Shown here piece by piece: positions 27,023-35,658 of a DNA stretch of 64,000 nt; the stretch's first letter is position 1, and every line of letters begins with the position of its first letter. Where the stretch lies: contig NZ_SMLH01000001.1 in the NCBI RefSeq assembly GCF_004349315.1, positions 434,001-498,000 on the forward strand, given 5' to 3'. The notes under the pieces were generated by a model. It searched no databases. It saw only the letters and a program-made list of their open reading frames with translations, and was not told the DNA's origin. The position numbers were made by a program, and so were the translations under genes. This DNA comes from Flavobacterium ranwuense (lineage in GTDB: Bacteria; Bacteroidota; Bacteroidia; Flavobacteriales; Flavobacteriaceae).

Positions 27023-28123
27023 TCAAATCGCCTCAAATAATTTCCCCGGTAAAGGTCGAATTACACCTTTCAGTTCCATATTCAACAGCATTCCTGAGAT
27101 TTTATAAATAGGAAAATCACAACGCAAGGCGATAATATCCATCAGTTCTTTTCCCGTTTTCAAAAGGTAATCGTATACTTTTTGTTCGTCACTATCTAAA
27201 CTCACAAACAATTGTTTTTGTACTGGTTTTGTTTCCTTCTGAATGTCCCAATTCAAAATATAAATCAAATCGGCAGCACTCGTCAAGACATTTGCTTTTT
27301 GGGTTTTTATCAAATTATTGCACCCTTGGCTGTACTTATCCGTAACACGTCCCGGAACCGCAAAAACATCACGGTTGTAGTCATTCGCCATATTTGCCGT
27401 GATTAATGAACCACCTCTATCGGCTGATTCAATGACGATAGTCGCTTCAGACATACCAGCAACAATTCGGTTTCTTCTAACGAAATTTTCTTTATCCGGA
27501 TTGGATGAACTCCAAAACTCAGTCATAAAACCACCGTTTTGTTCCACTTTGGCCACATATTTTTTATGGGTTTTCGGGTAAATTTGGTTCAAACCATGTG
27601 CCACCACTCCTATTGTCTGCAAATTATTTTCCATCGCCGCTTGATGTGCGACAATATCAACACCATACGCAAATCCGCTTACGATTATAGGATCCAGCGG
27701 AGCCAAATCTTCAATTAGTTTTCTACAAAATTCAGTTCCATACGACGTAATTTGTCGCGTTCCTACAATACTGATTATTTTCCTGTTTTTTAAATTGATA
27801 TTTCCCGAGTTGAATAATAAAAGTGGCCCGTCAATACAATGTTTCAAGCGTTCCGGATAGTCGTAGTCCTGAAAATAAACCGCGTTGATTTCATTTGCTT
27901 CTATAAACTCCAATTCCTGAGTTGCTTTTTCGAAAACTGATTTATCCTTTAAATTTTTCAGCAAAACAGATCCTACTCCATCAATAGCAGCAAGTTGCGA
28001 TGCCTTTACATTAAAAACGGCTTCTGCAGTACCAAAATGGGTAAGCAGTTTTTTGGCCATTATATCGCCCACTCCTTCAATTCTTTGCAATGCCAATAAA
28101 TAAAATAAATCCTGCTCTTTCAT
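27023..28123 (-). CDS. dprA: DNA processing protein DprA
   Basis: 366-residue protein that binds incoming single-stranded DNA and loads RecA during natural transformation. It has an N-terminal helix-hairpin-helix part (about 1-75), then the Rossmann-like core with SIVGTRQITSYG, SGFAYGVDIVAHQAAM and ESADRGGSLITANMA. A C-terminal winged-helix domain ends ELKGVIRPLPGKLFEAI. Its final codons are duplicated at 26170-26253. Presence of dprA suggests the cell can take up DNA. Confidence 0.93.
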   Translation of the reverse strand: MKEQDLFYLLALQRIEGVGDIMAKKLLTHFGTAEAVFNVKASQLAAIDGVGSVLLKNLKDKSVFEKATQELEFIEANEINAVYFQDYDYPERLKHCIDGPLLLFNSGNINLKNRKIISIVGTRQITSYGTEFCRKLIEDLAPLDPIIVSGFAYGVDIVAHQAAMENNLQTIGVVAHGLNQIYPKTHKKYVAKVEQNGGFMTEFWSSSNPDKENFVRRNRIVAGMSEATIVIESADRGGSLITANMANDYNRDVFAVPGRVTDKYSQGCNNLIKTQKANVLTSAADLIYILNWDIQKETKPVQKQLFVSLDSDEQKVYDYLLKTGKELMDIIALRCDFPIYKISGMLLNMELKGVIRPLPGKLFEAI

Positions 28124-28190
28124 GCTAATTATTTGAAAGTGAAATGTATAAATTTTTATGCGGATTGTTAATAAAAATTGTGAATAAAAT

Positions 28191-28220
28191 TTTGATAACT
28201 ATTTTCGTTGTATAACTTTG
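28191..28220 (+). promoter_or_regulatory. Promoter of the HU-SPOR gene (-33 and -7)
   Basis: TTTG at 28191-28194, an 18-base spacer, and TAACTTTG at 28213-28220 fit the Bacteroidota TTTG/TAnnTTTG promoter. The -7 element ends 5 bases before the ATG, so the transcript should be leaderless or nearly so. Confidence 0.65.
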
Positions 28221-28225
28221 TAAGT

Positions 28226-29170
28226 ATGAAAATCGAACTATACATCGCGCAGCTTTTATACCGTTATCAATGTGTAACCGTTCCAGGTTTCGGAGCTTTT
28301 TTGACCGAAGTTCAGTCGGCTCAGTTAAACGAAAGCACGAATTCATTTTCTCCACCCAAAAAAATGATTGCTTTCAATGCTAATTTGAAAAACAATGATG
28401 GGTTATTAGCCAATCATATCGCTTCAGCAGAGAAAACTTCTTATGAATATGCCGTAAGCGCGATTCAATATGAAGTTTTTAATTGGAAAAAAGCATTAGA
28501 AGAAAATGAACTTTTTTCTATAAAAAATGTGGGAGATCTTCGTTTGAATGCGGATAAAAATATAGTTTTCACTCCGTACGATCAAACGAATTATTTAATC
28601 AGTTCTTTTGGGTTGGCTCCTTTTGTTTCCCCACTTGTAAAAAGAGAAATCTTCGAAAAAGAGTTAGAAGCAATTGAAGATAAAGCAACAATCTCTTTGG
28701 TTCCTGAAACTAGAACAGCAAATCCGTATTTAAAATACGCCGCTATTTTTGTATTAGGATTAGGACTTGCAGGAAGTGTTGGTTATCCAATGTACCAAAA
28801 CCAAATCGCCTCAGAAACGATTCTTGTTGAAACTGCCGTTCAAAAACAAGTTCAAAATAAAATTCAGCAAGCCACTTTCTTCATCGAAAGTCCAGTTCCG
28901 GCTGTAACACTATCCGTTAAATCGACTAAAGAAACAAAAATGCCGTATCATATTATGGCTGGAGTGTATAGAGAAGAAAAAAATGCCAATAAGACGTTGC
29001 GAATTTTAAATCGTTTAGGTTACGATGCCAAACGTATCGCTCCTAACAAAAACGGTTTTTTTCCAGTTTTATATGGTAGTTATTCTACAATTGCTGAGGC
29101 CGAAAAAGCAAAGCAAGAAATTCAGAAAAAGCACAATCCAGAGGCTTGGATACTGATTCAATCCTTATAA
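28226..29170 (+). CDS. HU-like domain plus SPOR domain membrane protein
   Basis: 314-residue protein. The N-terminal half (about 1-110) is an HU/IHF-like DNA-binding-fold domain of the CCDC81-type seen in Bacteroidota (PGFGAFLTE and NNDGLLANHI motifs). A single transmembrane helix follows (about 173-192). The periplasmic C-terminus (about 235-314) is a SPOR domain that binds denuded septal peptidoglycan. The start is ATG 28226; the frame opens 6 codons earlier at a TTG that would lie inside the promoter. A role in division or wall sensing is inferred from the SPOR domain. Confidence 0.88.
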   Translation: MKIELYIAQLLYRYQCVTVPGFGAFLTEVQSAQLNESTNSFSPPKKMIAFNANLKNNDGLLANHIASAEKTSYEYAVSAIQYEVFNWKKALEENELFSIKNVGDLRLNADKNIVFTPYDQTNYLISSFGLAPFVSPLVKREIFEKELEAIEDKATISLVPETRTANPYLKYAAIFVLGLGLAGSVGYPMYQNQIASETILVETAVQKQVQNKIQQATFFIESPVPAVTLSVKSTKETKMPYHIMAGVYREEKNANKTLRILNRLGYDAKRIAPNKNGFFPVLYGSYSTIAEAEKAKQEIQKKHNPEAWILIQSL

Positions 29171-29174
29171 AAAC

Positions 29175-29207
29175 AAAAACCCTATTCTTACCGAATAGGG
29201 TTTTTTC
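29175..29207. terminator. Bidirectional terminator between HU-SPOR and helicase genes
   Basis: Stem AACCCTATTC / GAATAGGGTT with five A before and six T after, between two convergent genes. Confidence 0.85.
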
Positions 29208-29226
29208 ATTTTAGCGATTTGTTGTT

Positions 29227-31494
29227 TTAATTCAAACTCGCTTTATACATTCTGGCTTCTTCCCAGGAGAATTTATGACCGTGTTTTTCCATCAAGGTAT
29301 TCAGTGATTCTTCTTTATATCCCGAAAACGCTGCTGCCAAATCCTGCATTTTATCCTCCGGTAAAACCTCCGAAATTGAAACTGCTTTGGTTTGTATCAG
29401 CTTTACAAAATGCGAATAAATTGTTTGTTTCGTCAACATTCGGATTGTCGCTATATCTTCAATTGATTTCTTTTCCACCCACAATTCATACGTTTCCTGA
29501 ACCGTTGATTTTTTAGGTGCTGCTGTTTTTGATTTTTTCGAAGTATAGCGTTCCACGTCTTTTTCGTCTTCAATCAGCGTGATATTTACTTCCTTGAATT
29601 GATTTTGTATGGCTTCCGTTTTTCGGCTGATGTATTTTTTTATTTCTGAGGAGGTCAATTTCTCTTTCGAAATGGTTTCTCCCGCAACAACGGTTTCTAT
29701 CAATAATTTGGCTTTCATTAATCGCAGAACGGCTTTGGTTTGCAATTCTTCCAGAACGATTAATTCATCATAAAACGCTTTTACTTTCTTGATGCGCTTT
29801 ACTTCTTCCAGTTTCCAAAGGATTTCAAAAACCAAATCATCCATAGGTTTTAAAAAATAACTGAATGCGGCTTGAATGCGTTCAGAAACATGATTTAAAT
29901 CGACTGTTTCCTGACCAAAAAGGGTATTCAATTGCGAAATAAATTTCTTGGACGGGTCCAAAAGCTGTTCGATGATTTCCGTTCGCTTTTTGGCCCAAAC
30001 AGCATGTTTGGATTTTTCTGAAATTTCTGATTTTTCGCTGTAACTGAATTTATGATTGCGCCATTCCTGAGCCAATTCACTCCAATCGAAGGTGTTTATC
30101 AGATAGTTATGGATGAAATTTTTGGTTTCAAAATGCAAGGCACTCTCTAAAAACGAATCCGAGGCTTTGTTTAATGAATAATCCATCACATCCTGATCGT
30201 TTGAAATGCCATTCATACGCAACGGAGAAAGCAAAACAAGCCCCTCTAACGAACGCAAACGCGATAATGCGACATAAGCTTGGCCCGGAAGAAAAACTTG
30301 CGAAACATCAAGTGCCGCTTTATCAAAAGTTAATCCTTGGCTTTTATGCACCGTAATTGCCCATGCCAATTTGATGGGATAATGCACAAAAGTTCCCAAA
30401 ACCTCTTCTTCAATTTCTTTCGTGGTTTCATCTACTTTGTAGCGGATGTTTTGCCATTCGTATTTTTCGACTTCTATGGTTTTGTTTTCTTCCGGAAAAT
30501 AAACCAAGATTTCCTGACTCGAAAGCGATTTGATAATTCCCATTTTTCCGTTGAAATAGTGTTTATCAAAGGACAAATCGTTTTTTACAAACATAATTTG
30601 TGCGCCTACTTTCAACTGCAATTGTTGTTCCACGGGAAATATCTTGTCCGGAAAATCTCCGGTTATCTCCGGTTTGTAAATCACTACCTTTCCTTCTAAA
30701 TCTTCCAAAGCCTGCGCATTCATCGTATCGGCTTTGTTGTTATGTGTGGTTAGTGTGATGTATCCTTTATTTGCCTTTAAATCAAAATCGGGTTTTACGT
30801 ATTGGTTTAAGGTTTGAATGTCTTGCTGGGAAATCTGGTTGTTGCGCAGATTATTCAAAACCGAAATAAACGTATCATCGGTCTGGCGAAAAATCTTGGA
30901 CAGTTCAATATATAAAGGCGGATTTTGCTGTACCACATGCGAATGAAAAAAGAATTTTCCTTTGTAATACGTTTTCAGCGTACGCCATTCTTCGTCCCGA
31001 ATTACCGGTGGCAACTGCAATAAATCGCCAATATACAAGACCTGAACACCACCAAAAGCACTATTTTTTTTACGTACGGTTTGCATCATATAATCCATCG
31101 CATCCAGTAAATCGGCACGAAGCATACTCACTTCGTCGATAATCAGCAATTCCATATTACGAATCACTGACTTCTTCAAACCACTCATTTTGAAATGCCT
31201 GCGCAACGTGGCTTTGGTTTCAAATTTGGTGTTCTCGGAAAATTGAGGCGATGAATTATCTGGAATAAATCCTCCAAACGGCAACTGAAACATGGAGTGA
31301 ATCGTAACGCCGCCGGCATTTAACGCGGCTATTCCCGTAGGTGCCACAACAACGGTATTCTTGTGCGTGGTTTGGATAATTTCTCGTAAAAGGGTGGTTT
31401 TTCCCGTTCCTGCTTTCCCGGTGAGGAAAACCGATCGATGGGTTTGATTGATGAATCGTAACGTATAAGCGGCGGCTTCTGAAATGGTTTGCAT
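29227..31494 (-). CDS. PIF1-like superfamily 1 helicase with C-terminal HTH
   Basis: 755-residue ATP-dependent DNA helicase. Walker A GKAGTGKTTL (26-35), Walker B LLIIDEVSML, motif III GDLLQLPPV and the UvrD-type C-terminal motif ITVHKSQGLTFDKA identify the PIF1/RecD2-like group. The C-terminal third holds a helical region and a helix-turn-helix (DIATIRMLTKQTIYSHFVKL) like the helicase-associated HTH_40 domain. It probably unwinds structured or recombining DNA. It is transcribed alone and convergent with the HU-SPOR gene. Confidence 0.88.
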   Translation of the reverse strand: MQTISEAAAYTLRFINQTHRSVFLTGKAGTGKTTLLREIIQTTHKNTVVVAPTGIAALNAGGVTIHSMFQLPFGGFIPDNSSPQFSENTKFETKATLRRHFKMSGLKKSVIRNMELLIIDEVSMLRADLLDAMDYMMQTVRKKNSAFGGVQVLYIGDLLQLPPVIRDEEWRTLKTYYKGKFFFHSHVVQQNPPLYIELSKIFRQTDDTFISVLNNLRNNQISQQDIQTLNQYVKPDFDLKANKGYITLTTHNNKADTMNAQALEDLEGKVVIYKPEITGDFPDKIFPVEQQLQLKVGAQIMFVKNDLSFDKHYFNGKMGIIKSLSSQEILVYFPEENKTIEVEKYEWQNIRYKVDETTKEIEEEVLGTFVHYPIKLAWAITVHKSQGLTFDKAALDVSQVFLPGQAYVALSRLRSLEGLVLLSPLRMNGISNDQDVMDYSLNKASDSFLESALHFETKNFIHNYLINTFDWSELAQEWRNHKFSYSEKSEISEKSKHAVWAKKRTEIIEQLLDPSKKFISQLNTLFGQETVDLNHVSERIQAAFSYFLKPMDDLVFEILWKLEEVKRIKKVKAFYDELIVLEELQTKAVLRLMKAKLLIETVVAGETISKEKLTSSEIKKYISRKTEAIQNQFKEVNITLIEDEKDVERYTSKKSKTAAPKKSTVQETYELWVEKKSIEDIATIRMLTKQTIYSHFVKLIQTKAVSISEVLPEDKMQDLAAAFSGYKEESLNTLMEKHGHKFSWEEARMYKASLN

Positions 31495-31586
31495 TGGGCG
31501 AGTATATATAAAGCTAAAGTATTGAAAATTAGGAATACTATTTTAATTTTTGGAAAACATTTTAGAATTGTAATTCGAATTTTTTT

Positions 31587-31730
31587 TAGCCCCGATAGCA
31601 GCGGAAATCCTCGAAATTTAGAAAATGATTTTTTTATGGCCGAAAAATAGCGACTAAAAGAAGCTCCTTTTATGGGTACGAAAAAACACTTTCTAAAAGA
31701 GAGATTGAAGCAGATAGCGGGAAATAGCTT
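31587..31730. repeat. Dispersed intergenic repeat or structured RNA element
   Basis: The stretch opens with AGCCCCGATAGCAGCGG and closes with GATAGCGGGAAATAGCT, two blocks I recall as recurring between genes in Flavobacterium genomes. It contains no ORF. The GC-rich blocks stand out from AT-rich surroundings and partly complement each other (CCCGATAGC with GATAGCGGG-like segments). It could be a mobile repeat or a non-coding RNA; the sequence alone cannot decide. Confidence 0.45.
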
Positions 31731-31736
31731 TAAAAA

Positions 31737-31778
31737 AAAATGCCTTCAATCTAACTATAGACGAAGGCAATTTTTTGA
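31737..31778. terminator. Terminator after ompH-like gene
   Basis: Stem TGCCTTC / GAAGGCA flanked by A9 on one side and T6 on the other, so it can work in both directions. It lies 15 bases after the stop of the minus-strand OmpH-like gene. Confidence 0.7.
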
Positions 31779-31792
31779 ATTAATATAAAAAA

Positions 31793-32356
31793 TTATTTTT
31801 TAGCTTCTGCTTTTTCTTCGGTTTTAGCAGGTGCTTTGTATTTATCGTTCAAGGCTTTGATGATTTCTTTTGTGATATCAAATTTGTCTTCAGCGTATAA
31901 AATTGAAGCCGCGTCACCTGTACCGTAGATGTATGCGTATCCTTTTTCTTTACCGTACACTTTGATGAATTTTTTCACTCCGCTTACTAAAGAATCCATT
32001 TCTTTTCCGCTTTCTTGTTGCAATTCTTGAGACAACGCTTGTTGTGCGTAACTCAATTGTTGCTCTCTTTTTTGCAATTCAGCACCTTTTTGTTGTGCCC
32101 AAGCTTGACCGTTTGCTTGCGCCTGAGCTTGAAAACTTGCCGCTTCTTGTTTGAAACGATTAATTTCAGCTTCTAATTGTCTTCCTTTTTCTTCTGCCTT
32201 TGTTTTATATTTTGCTTCAAGGTCTTTTGCCTCTGTATATTCTTTCATTAATTCAGAAGTGTCTACATAAGCTGTTTTTACTTCCTTAACTTCTGCAGCT
32301 TTATTACAAGCAACAAGTGAAATTGAAAGTGCGATAATTACTAATGCTTTTTTCAT
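31793..32356 (-). CDS. OmpH/Skp-like periplasmic chaperone lipoprotein
   Basis: 187-residue protein of the OmpH (Skp) family, which holds unfolded outer-membrane proteins in the periplasm. The N-terminus is a lipoprotein signal with LVAC (Cys17), unlike soluble E. coli Skp. A long coiled-coil of Ala, Gln, Lys and Glu (about 40-115) forms the Skp-type arms. The first strand VKTAYVDTSELM and the last strand GYAYIYGTGDAASILYAED form the body. It is a single-gene unit with a -7 box upstream and a terminator downstream. Confidence 0.87.
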   Translation of the reverse strand: MKKALVIIALSISLVACNKAAEVKEVKTAYVDTSELMKEYTEAKDLEAKYKTKAEEKGRQLEAEINRFKQEAASFQAQAQANGQAWAQQKGAELQKREQQLSYAQQALSQELQQESGKEMDSLVSGVKKFIKVYGKEKGYAYIYGTGDAASILYAEDKFDITKEIIKALNDKYKAPAKTEEKAEAKK

Positions 32357-32389
32357 TTTGGTTAATTTCTAATTTTTAAGTATTGGTGA

Positions 32390-32397
32390 CAAAAATA
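32390..32397 (-). promoter_or_regulatory. -7 promoter element for the OmpH-like gene
   Basis: On the minus strand TATTTTTG matches TAnnTTTG exactly, about 34 bases upstream of the ATG. Confidence 0.45.
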
Positions 32398-32601
32398 TAA
32401 AAAAATAGGTAGCATTGACATAAAGTTTAAAAAATGCTAAATATTTATGATATAAGATTTTATTATTGTGATTTATGAATGCATAATTTATGACTATTAA
32501 AAGTGGCACATATATCTTTTAAATAAACGGATTAGTTTAAAACTCCGACAGTCACCCTCGATTTAGTCAAAAAACACGCTTAAATGTGCTTAAAATGATT
32601 T

Positions 32602-33450
32602 TTAGTTGTTTTTTAGGATGTAAATGTGTGAAGAATACTCAAAATTCTTTTTGGCTTCCCAATTCGATTGTAATCCGACAAAAAAGGCTTTTATATAATT
32701 CATTTTACCGGTTTTGTATTTTTCCGAAAGTAAGCTCACGTAAAAAGAATCAAATTTCATAGGAAGCACTTTAACCAATTTCATTTCTTCTTTTTCGAAA
32801 AGCATTTTTATAGCCGTTTTAGAAAAATGCCAAAAATGAATCGGCACATCGTACGCTGCCCAGAATTTTCCGTAATGTTTTGCATCGAAAGATTTGAAAT
32901 TTGGTACAGCAATTATTAAAGTTCCATTTGGTTTTAATAGTCGTTTCAATTCTTTGATTTGGTTATCCAAATTAGGAACGTGTTCCAAAACATGCCACAT
33001 CGAAATTACATCAAAAGAATGATTCTCTAATTCACTGGTTGCCCCAACAAACGAAACGCCTTTCTTTTTTGCAATGGCTTTTGCTTTTTCGCTTGGCTCC
33101 ACTCCTGTGGTATACCAACCGTTTTCTTTGGCCACAGACAAAAAATCTCCTGTTCCGGCACCAATGTCTAAAATACTTCCTTTATTAGATTGCAATGAAT
33201 TAATTAGATTCAACTTATTTTTAAGTGCAATAGTTTTTACAAAATGGTATGCTTTTTCAAAAAGAGACCTTTTGCTGTCAGTATGCGAAATATAATCAAC
33301 GCTTTCGTAATACTTTCCTAAATTTTCTAAACTGGGTTGCGGAGTCGTAATCAGCATGTCTAATTTCTCATCATGATATAAATCGAAAATTTCCTGAGAG
33401 ACAGAATAATCTTTAACGGTTAAAAAAGGCTGTTGGTTTAAAATGTCCAT
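32602..33450 (-). CDS. Class I SAM-dependent methyltransferase
   Basis: 282-residue methyltransferase. Motif I is LDIGAGTGDFL, then the acidic loop TTGVEPSEKA and FDVISMWHVLEHVPN, with the post-motif LKPNGTLIIAVPN, matching the Methyltransf_11/23 group. The N-terminal 80 residues carry a segment DYISHTDSKRSLFEK common in surface-polysaccharide or lipid methyltransferases, but the substrate is unknown. It sits alone, about 190 bases downstream of mnmG on the same strand, with a parS-like site in that gap. Confidence 0.86.
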   Translation of the reverse strand: MDILNQQPFLTVKDYSVSQEIFDLYHDEKLDMLITTPQPSLENLGKYYESVDYISHTDSKRSLFEKAYHFVKTIALKNKLNLINSLQSNKGSILDIGAGTGDFLSVAKENGWYTTGVEPSEKAKAIAKKKGVSFVGATSELENHSFDVISMWHVLEHVPNLDNQIKELKRLLKPNGTLIIAVPNFKSFDAKHYGKFWAAYDVPIHFWHFSKTAIKMLFEKEEMKLVKVLPMKFDSFYVSLLSEKYKTGKMNYIKAFFVGLQSNWEAKKNFEYSSHIYILKNN

Positions 33451-33563
33451 TAATTAATAGTGCTTTTATATTTTAAGCTAAACCCTGAAATCACCGACGG
33501 ATACTTTCAGGGCTGAATTTTTTATTTTTGTGATTCTTCAATTGTAACAAGGCTTCACAGCGT

Positions 33564-33579
33564 AGTTTCACGTGGAACA
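33564..33579. promoter_or_regulatory. parS-like ParB-binding site (one mismatch)
   Basis: AGTTTCACGTGGAACA differs at one position from the reverse complement of the parS consensus TGTTCCACGTGAAACA. It lies in the gap between mnmG and the methyltransferase gene, 2 kb from three perfect copies. Confidence 0.75.
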
Positions 33580-33642
33580 AATTGATTGCAGATTGAGGAT
33601 TAACGATTTTAGATCCCAGATTTAAATCTAAAATCTAAAATC

Positions 33643-35514
33643 CTAACGTCCCATATAAATTAACAACACCGAAACATCACTTGGCGAAACACCACTGATT
33701 CGTGAAGCTTGAGAAATAGTTACCGGACGAATCTTGCTTAATTTTTGTTTAGCTTCAATCGACATGGACTTTATTTTCTCATAGTCGAAATTATCCGGGA
33801 TCTTTACATCTTCCAATCGAAGTAATTTATCCGCATTATTTCTTTCCTTTTCGATATAACCAGAATACTTCACCTGAATTTCGGCTTGTTCTAAAATCTC
33901 CTGGTCAACATCATTTTCCGCAATATAAGCTGCAACCTTTTCAAATTTTATCATGTCGTCCAAATCAATTTGCGGACGAGAAAACACTTTGAACATTTTA
34001 TCCCCTTGCGAAATCAGTGCCGTATCTTTAGATTCTAAAATAGGATTTGCTTCCGCAACAGAAACGCTTGTTTCTTTGAAGAAAGCGACCATTTTTTCAG
34101 ATTCCTTTAGTTTGTGTTCCATTCTACGCAAACGCGCTTCTGAAGCCAAACCAATTTCATGCGACATTGGCGTTAATCTGAAATCGGCATTATCCTGACG
34201 CAATAATGTTCTGTATTCCGCACGAGACGTAAACATCCGGTATGGCTCTTCTGTTCCTTTCGTAATTAAATCATCAATCAGAACTCCGATGTAGGCTTCG
34301 TCTCTTTTTAAAATTAATGGCGCTTTTTCATGCACTTTTAAATGGGCATTTATTCCAGCCATCAATCCTTGAGAAGCCGCTTCTTCATATCCCGTTGTTC
34401 CATTTATTTGTCCGGCGAAATATAATCCTTCAACCAACTTTGTTTCCAAGGTGTGTTTCAATTGTGTCGGCGGAAAATAATCATATTCGATTGCATAACC
34501 CGGACGAAAGAATTTTACTTTCTCAAATCCAGCAACAGAACTCAACGCTTTGAATTGAATGTCCTCAGGAAGTGACGTAGAAAATCCATTTACATAAACC
34601 TCGCACGTATTCCATCCTTCCGGCTCCACAAACAATTGATGTCTTTCCTTATCTGCAAAACGATTAATTTTATCTTCAATTGACGGGCAATATCTTGGCC
34701 CAAGACTTTTTATTCTTCCATTGAACATGGGAGAGCGATCAAAACCTTCTCTCAAAATATCGTGTACCTCAAGAGACGTATAGGTCATGTGACAAGACTT
34801 CTGATGAATCAACGGCGAAGTCACATCCGAATATGAAAACTTATCCGGCTTAGCATCTCCTTTTTCTTCGTTCATTTTCGAATAATCCAAAGAACGTCCA
34901 TCCACTCTTGGAGGCGTTCCAGTTTTCATTCGTCCCGATTGAAAACCAGCAGCGACTAAATCTTCGGTAATTCCATACGCAGCGCTCTCGCCTGCTCTTC
35001 CGCCACCGAATTGTTTTTCGCCAATATGAATCAAACCATTCAGGAACGTTCCATTGGTCAATACAACCGATTTAGATCGAATCTCTACTCCAAGCGAAGT
35101 TCGGATTCCTTTTATTTTTCCGTTTTCAATAATCAAACCTTTCACCATCTCTTGATAAAAATCAAGATTTGGAGTTCCTTCGAGCATCATTCTCCACTCC
35201 TCGGCAAAACGCATACGATCACTTTGAACGCGTGGCGACCACATTGCAGGCCCTTTGGATTTGTTCAGCATTTTGAACTGGATTGCAGTCCTGTCCGAAA
35301 CAATTCCAGAGTATCCACCCAACGCATCAATCTCACGTACAATTTGTCCCTTGGCAATTCCACCCATCGCTGGATTGCATGACATTTGGGCAATGTTCTG
35401 CAAGCTCATTGTAACCAGCAAGGTTTTTGAACCCAGATTTGCGGCAGCAGCCGCAGCCTCAGAACCGGCATGTCCTGCGCCAACAACGATTACATCATAT
35501 TCATCTAGAAACAT
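33643..35514 (-). CDS. mnmG: tRNA uridine-5-carboxymethylaminomethyl modification enzyme MnmG
   Basis: 623-residue FAD enzyme that with MnmE modifies the wobble uridine of several tRNAs. The FAD-binding VVGAGHAGSEAAAAAA near the N-terminus, the NPAMGGIAKGQIVREIDALG block and the GTPPRVDGRSLD segment are diagnostic. The C-terminal helical domain ends with ASRISGVSPSDVSVLLIYM. Length is normal. mnmG (gidA) is classically origin-proximal in bacteria, which fits the parS sites on both sides. Confidence 0.97.
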   Translation of the reverse strand: MFLDEYDVIVVGAGHAGSEAAAAAANLGSKTLLVTMSLQNIAQMSCNPAMGGIAKGQIVREIDALGGYSGIVSDRTAIQFKMLNKSKGPAMWSPRVQSDRMRFAEEWRMMLEGTPNLDFYQEMVKGLIIENGKIKGIRTSLGVEIRSKSVVLTNGTFLNGLIHIGEKQFGGGRAGESAAYGITEDLVAAGFQSGRMKTGTPPRVDGRSLDYSKMNEEKGDAKPDKFSYSDVTSPLIHQKSCHMTYTSLEVHDILREGFDRSPMFNGRIKSLGPRYCPSIEDKINRFADKERHQLFVEPEGWNTCEVYVNGFSTSLPEDIQFKALSSVAGFEKVKFFRPGYAIEYDYFPPTQLKHTLETKLVEGLYFAGQINGTTGYEEAASQGLMAGINAHLKVHEKAPLILKRDEAYIGVLIDDLITKGTEEPYRMFTSRAEYRTLLRQDNADFRLTPMSHEIGLASEARLRRMEHKLKESEKMVAFFKETSVSVAEANPILESKDTALISQGDKMFKVFSRPQIDLDDMIKFEKVAAYIAENDVDQEILEQAEIQVKYSGYIEKERNNADKLLRLEDVKIPDNFDYEKIKSMSIEAKQKLSKIRPVTISQASRISGVSPSDVSVLLIYMGR

Positions 35515-35568
35515 CTTCTTTTATAATTTAACCCCTATTCAGGATTGTAATTTTGAAATCTATTTTTT

Positions 35569-35584
35569 TGTTCCACGTGAAACA
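35569..35584. promoter_or_regulatory. parS site 1 (ParB binding)
   Basis: TGTTCCACGTGAAACA is an exact match to the bacterial parS consensus TGTTNCACGTGAAACA. It lies 55 bases upstream of the mnmG start. Confidence 0.88.
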
Positions 35585-35615
35585 TTGCATACATGTTCTT
35601 CAAACCTAAACGATA

Positions 35616-35631
35616 TGTTCCACGTGAAACA
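35616..35631. promoter_or_regulatory. parS site 2 (ParB binding)
   Basis: Second exact TGTTCCACGTGAAACA, 47 bases after site 1 in the same orientation, in the mnmG-ybeY gap. Confidence 0.88.
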
Positions 35632-35658
35632 CTTTAGGTTTGGAATTTAAAAACCGTA

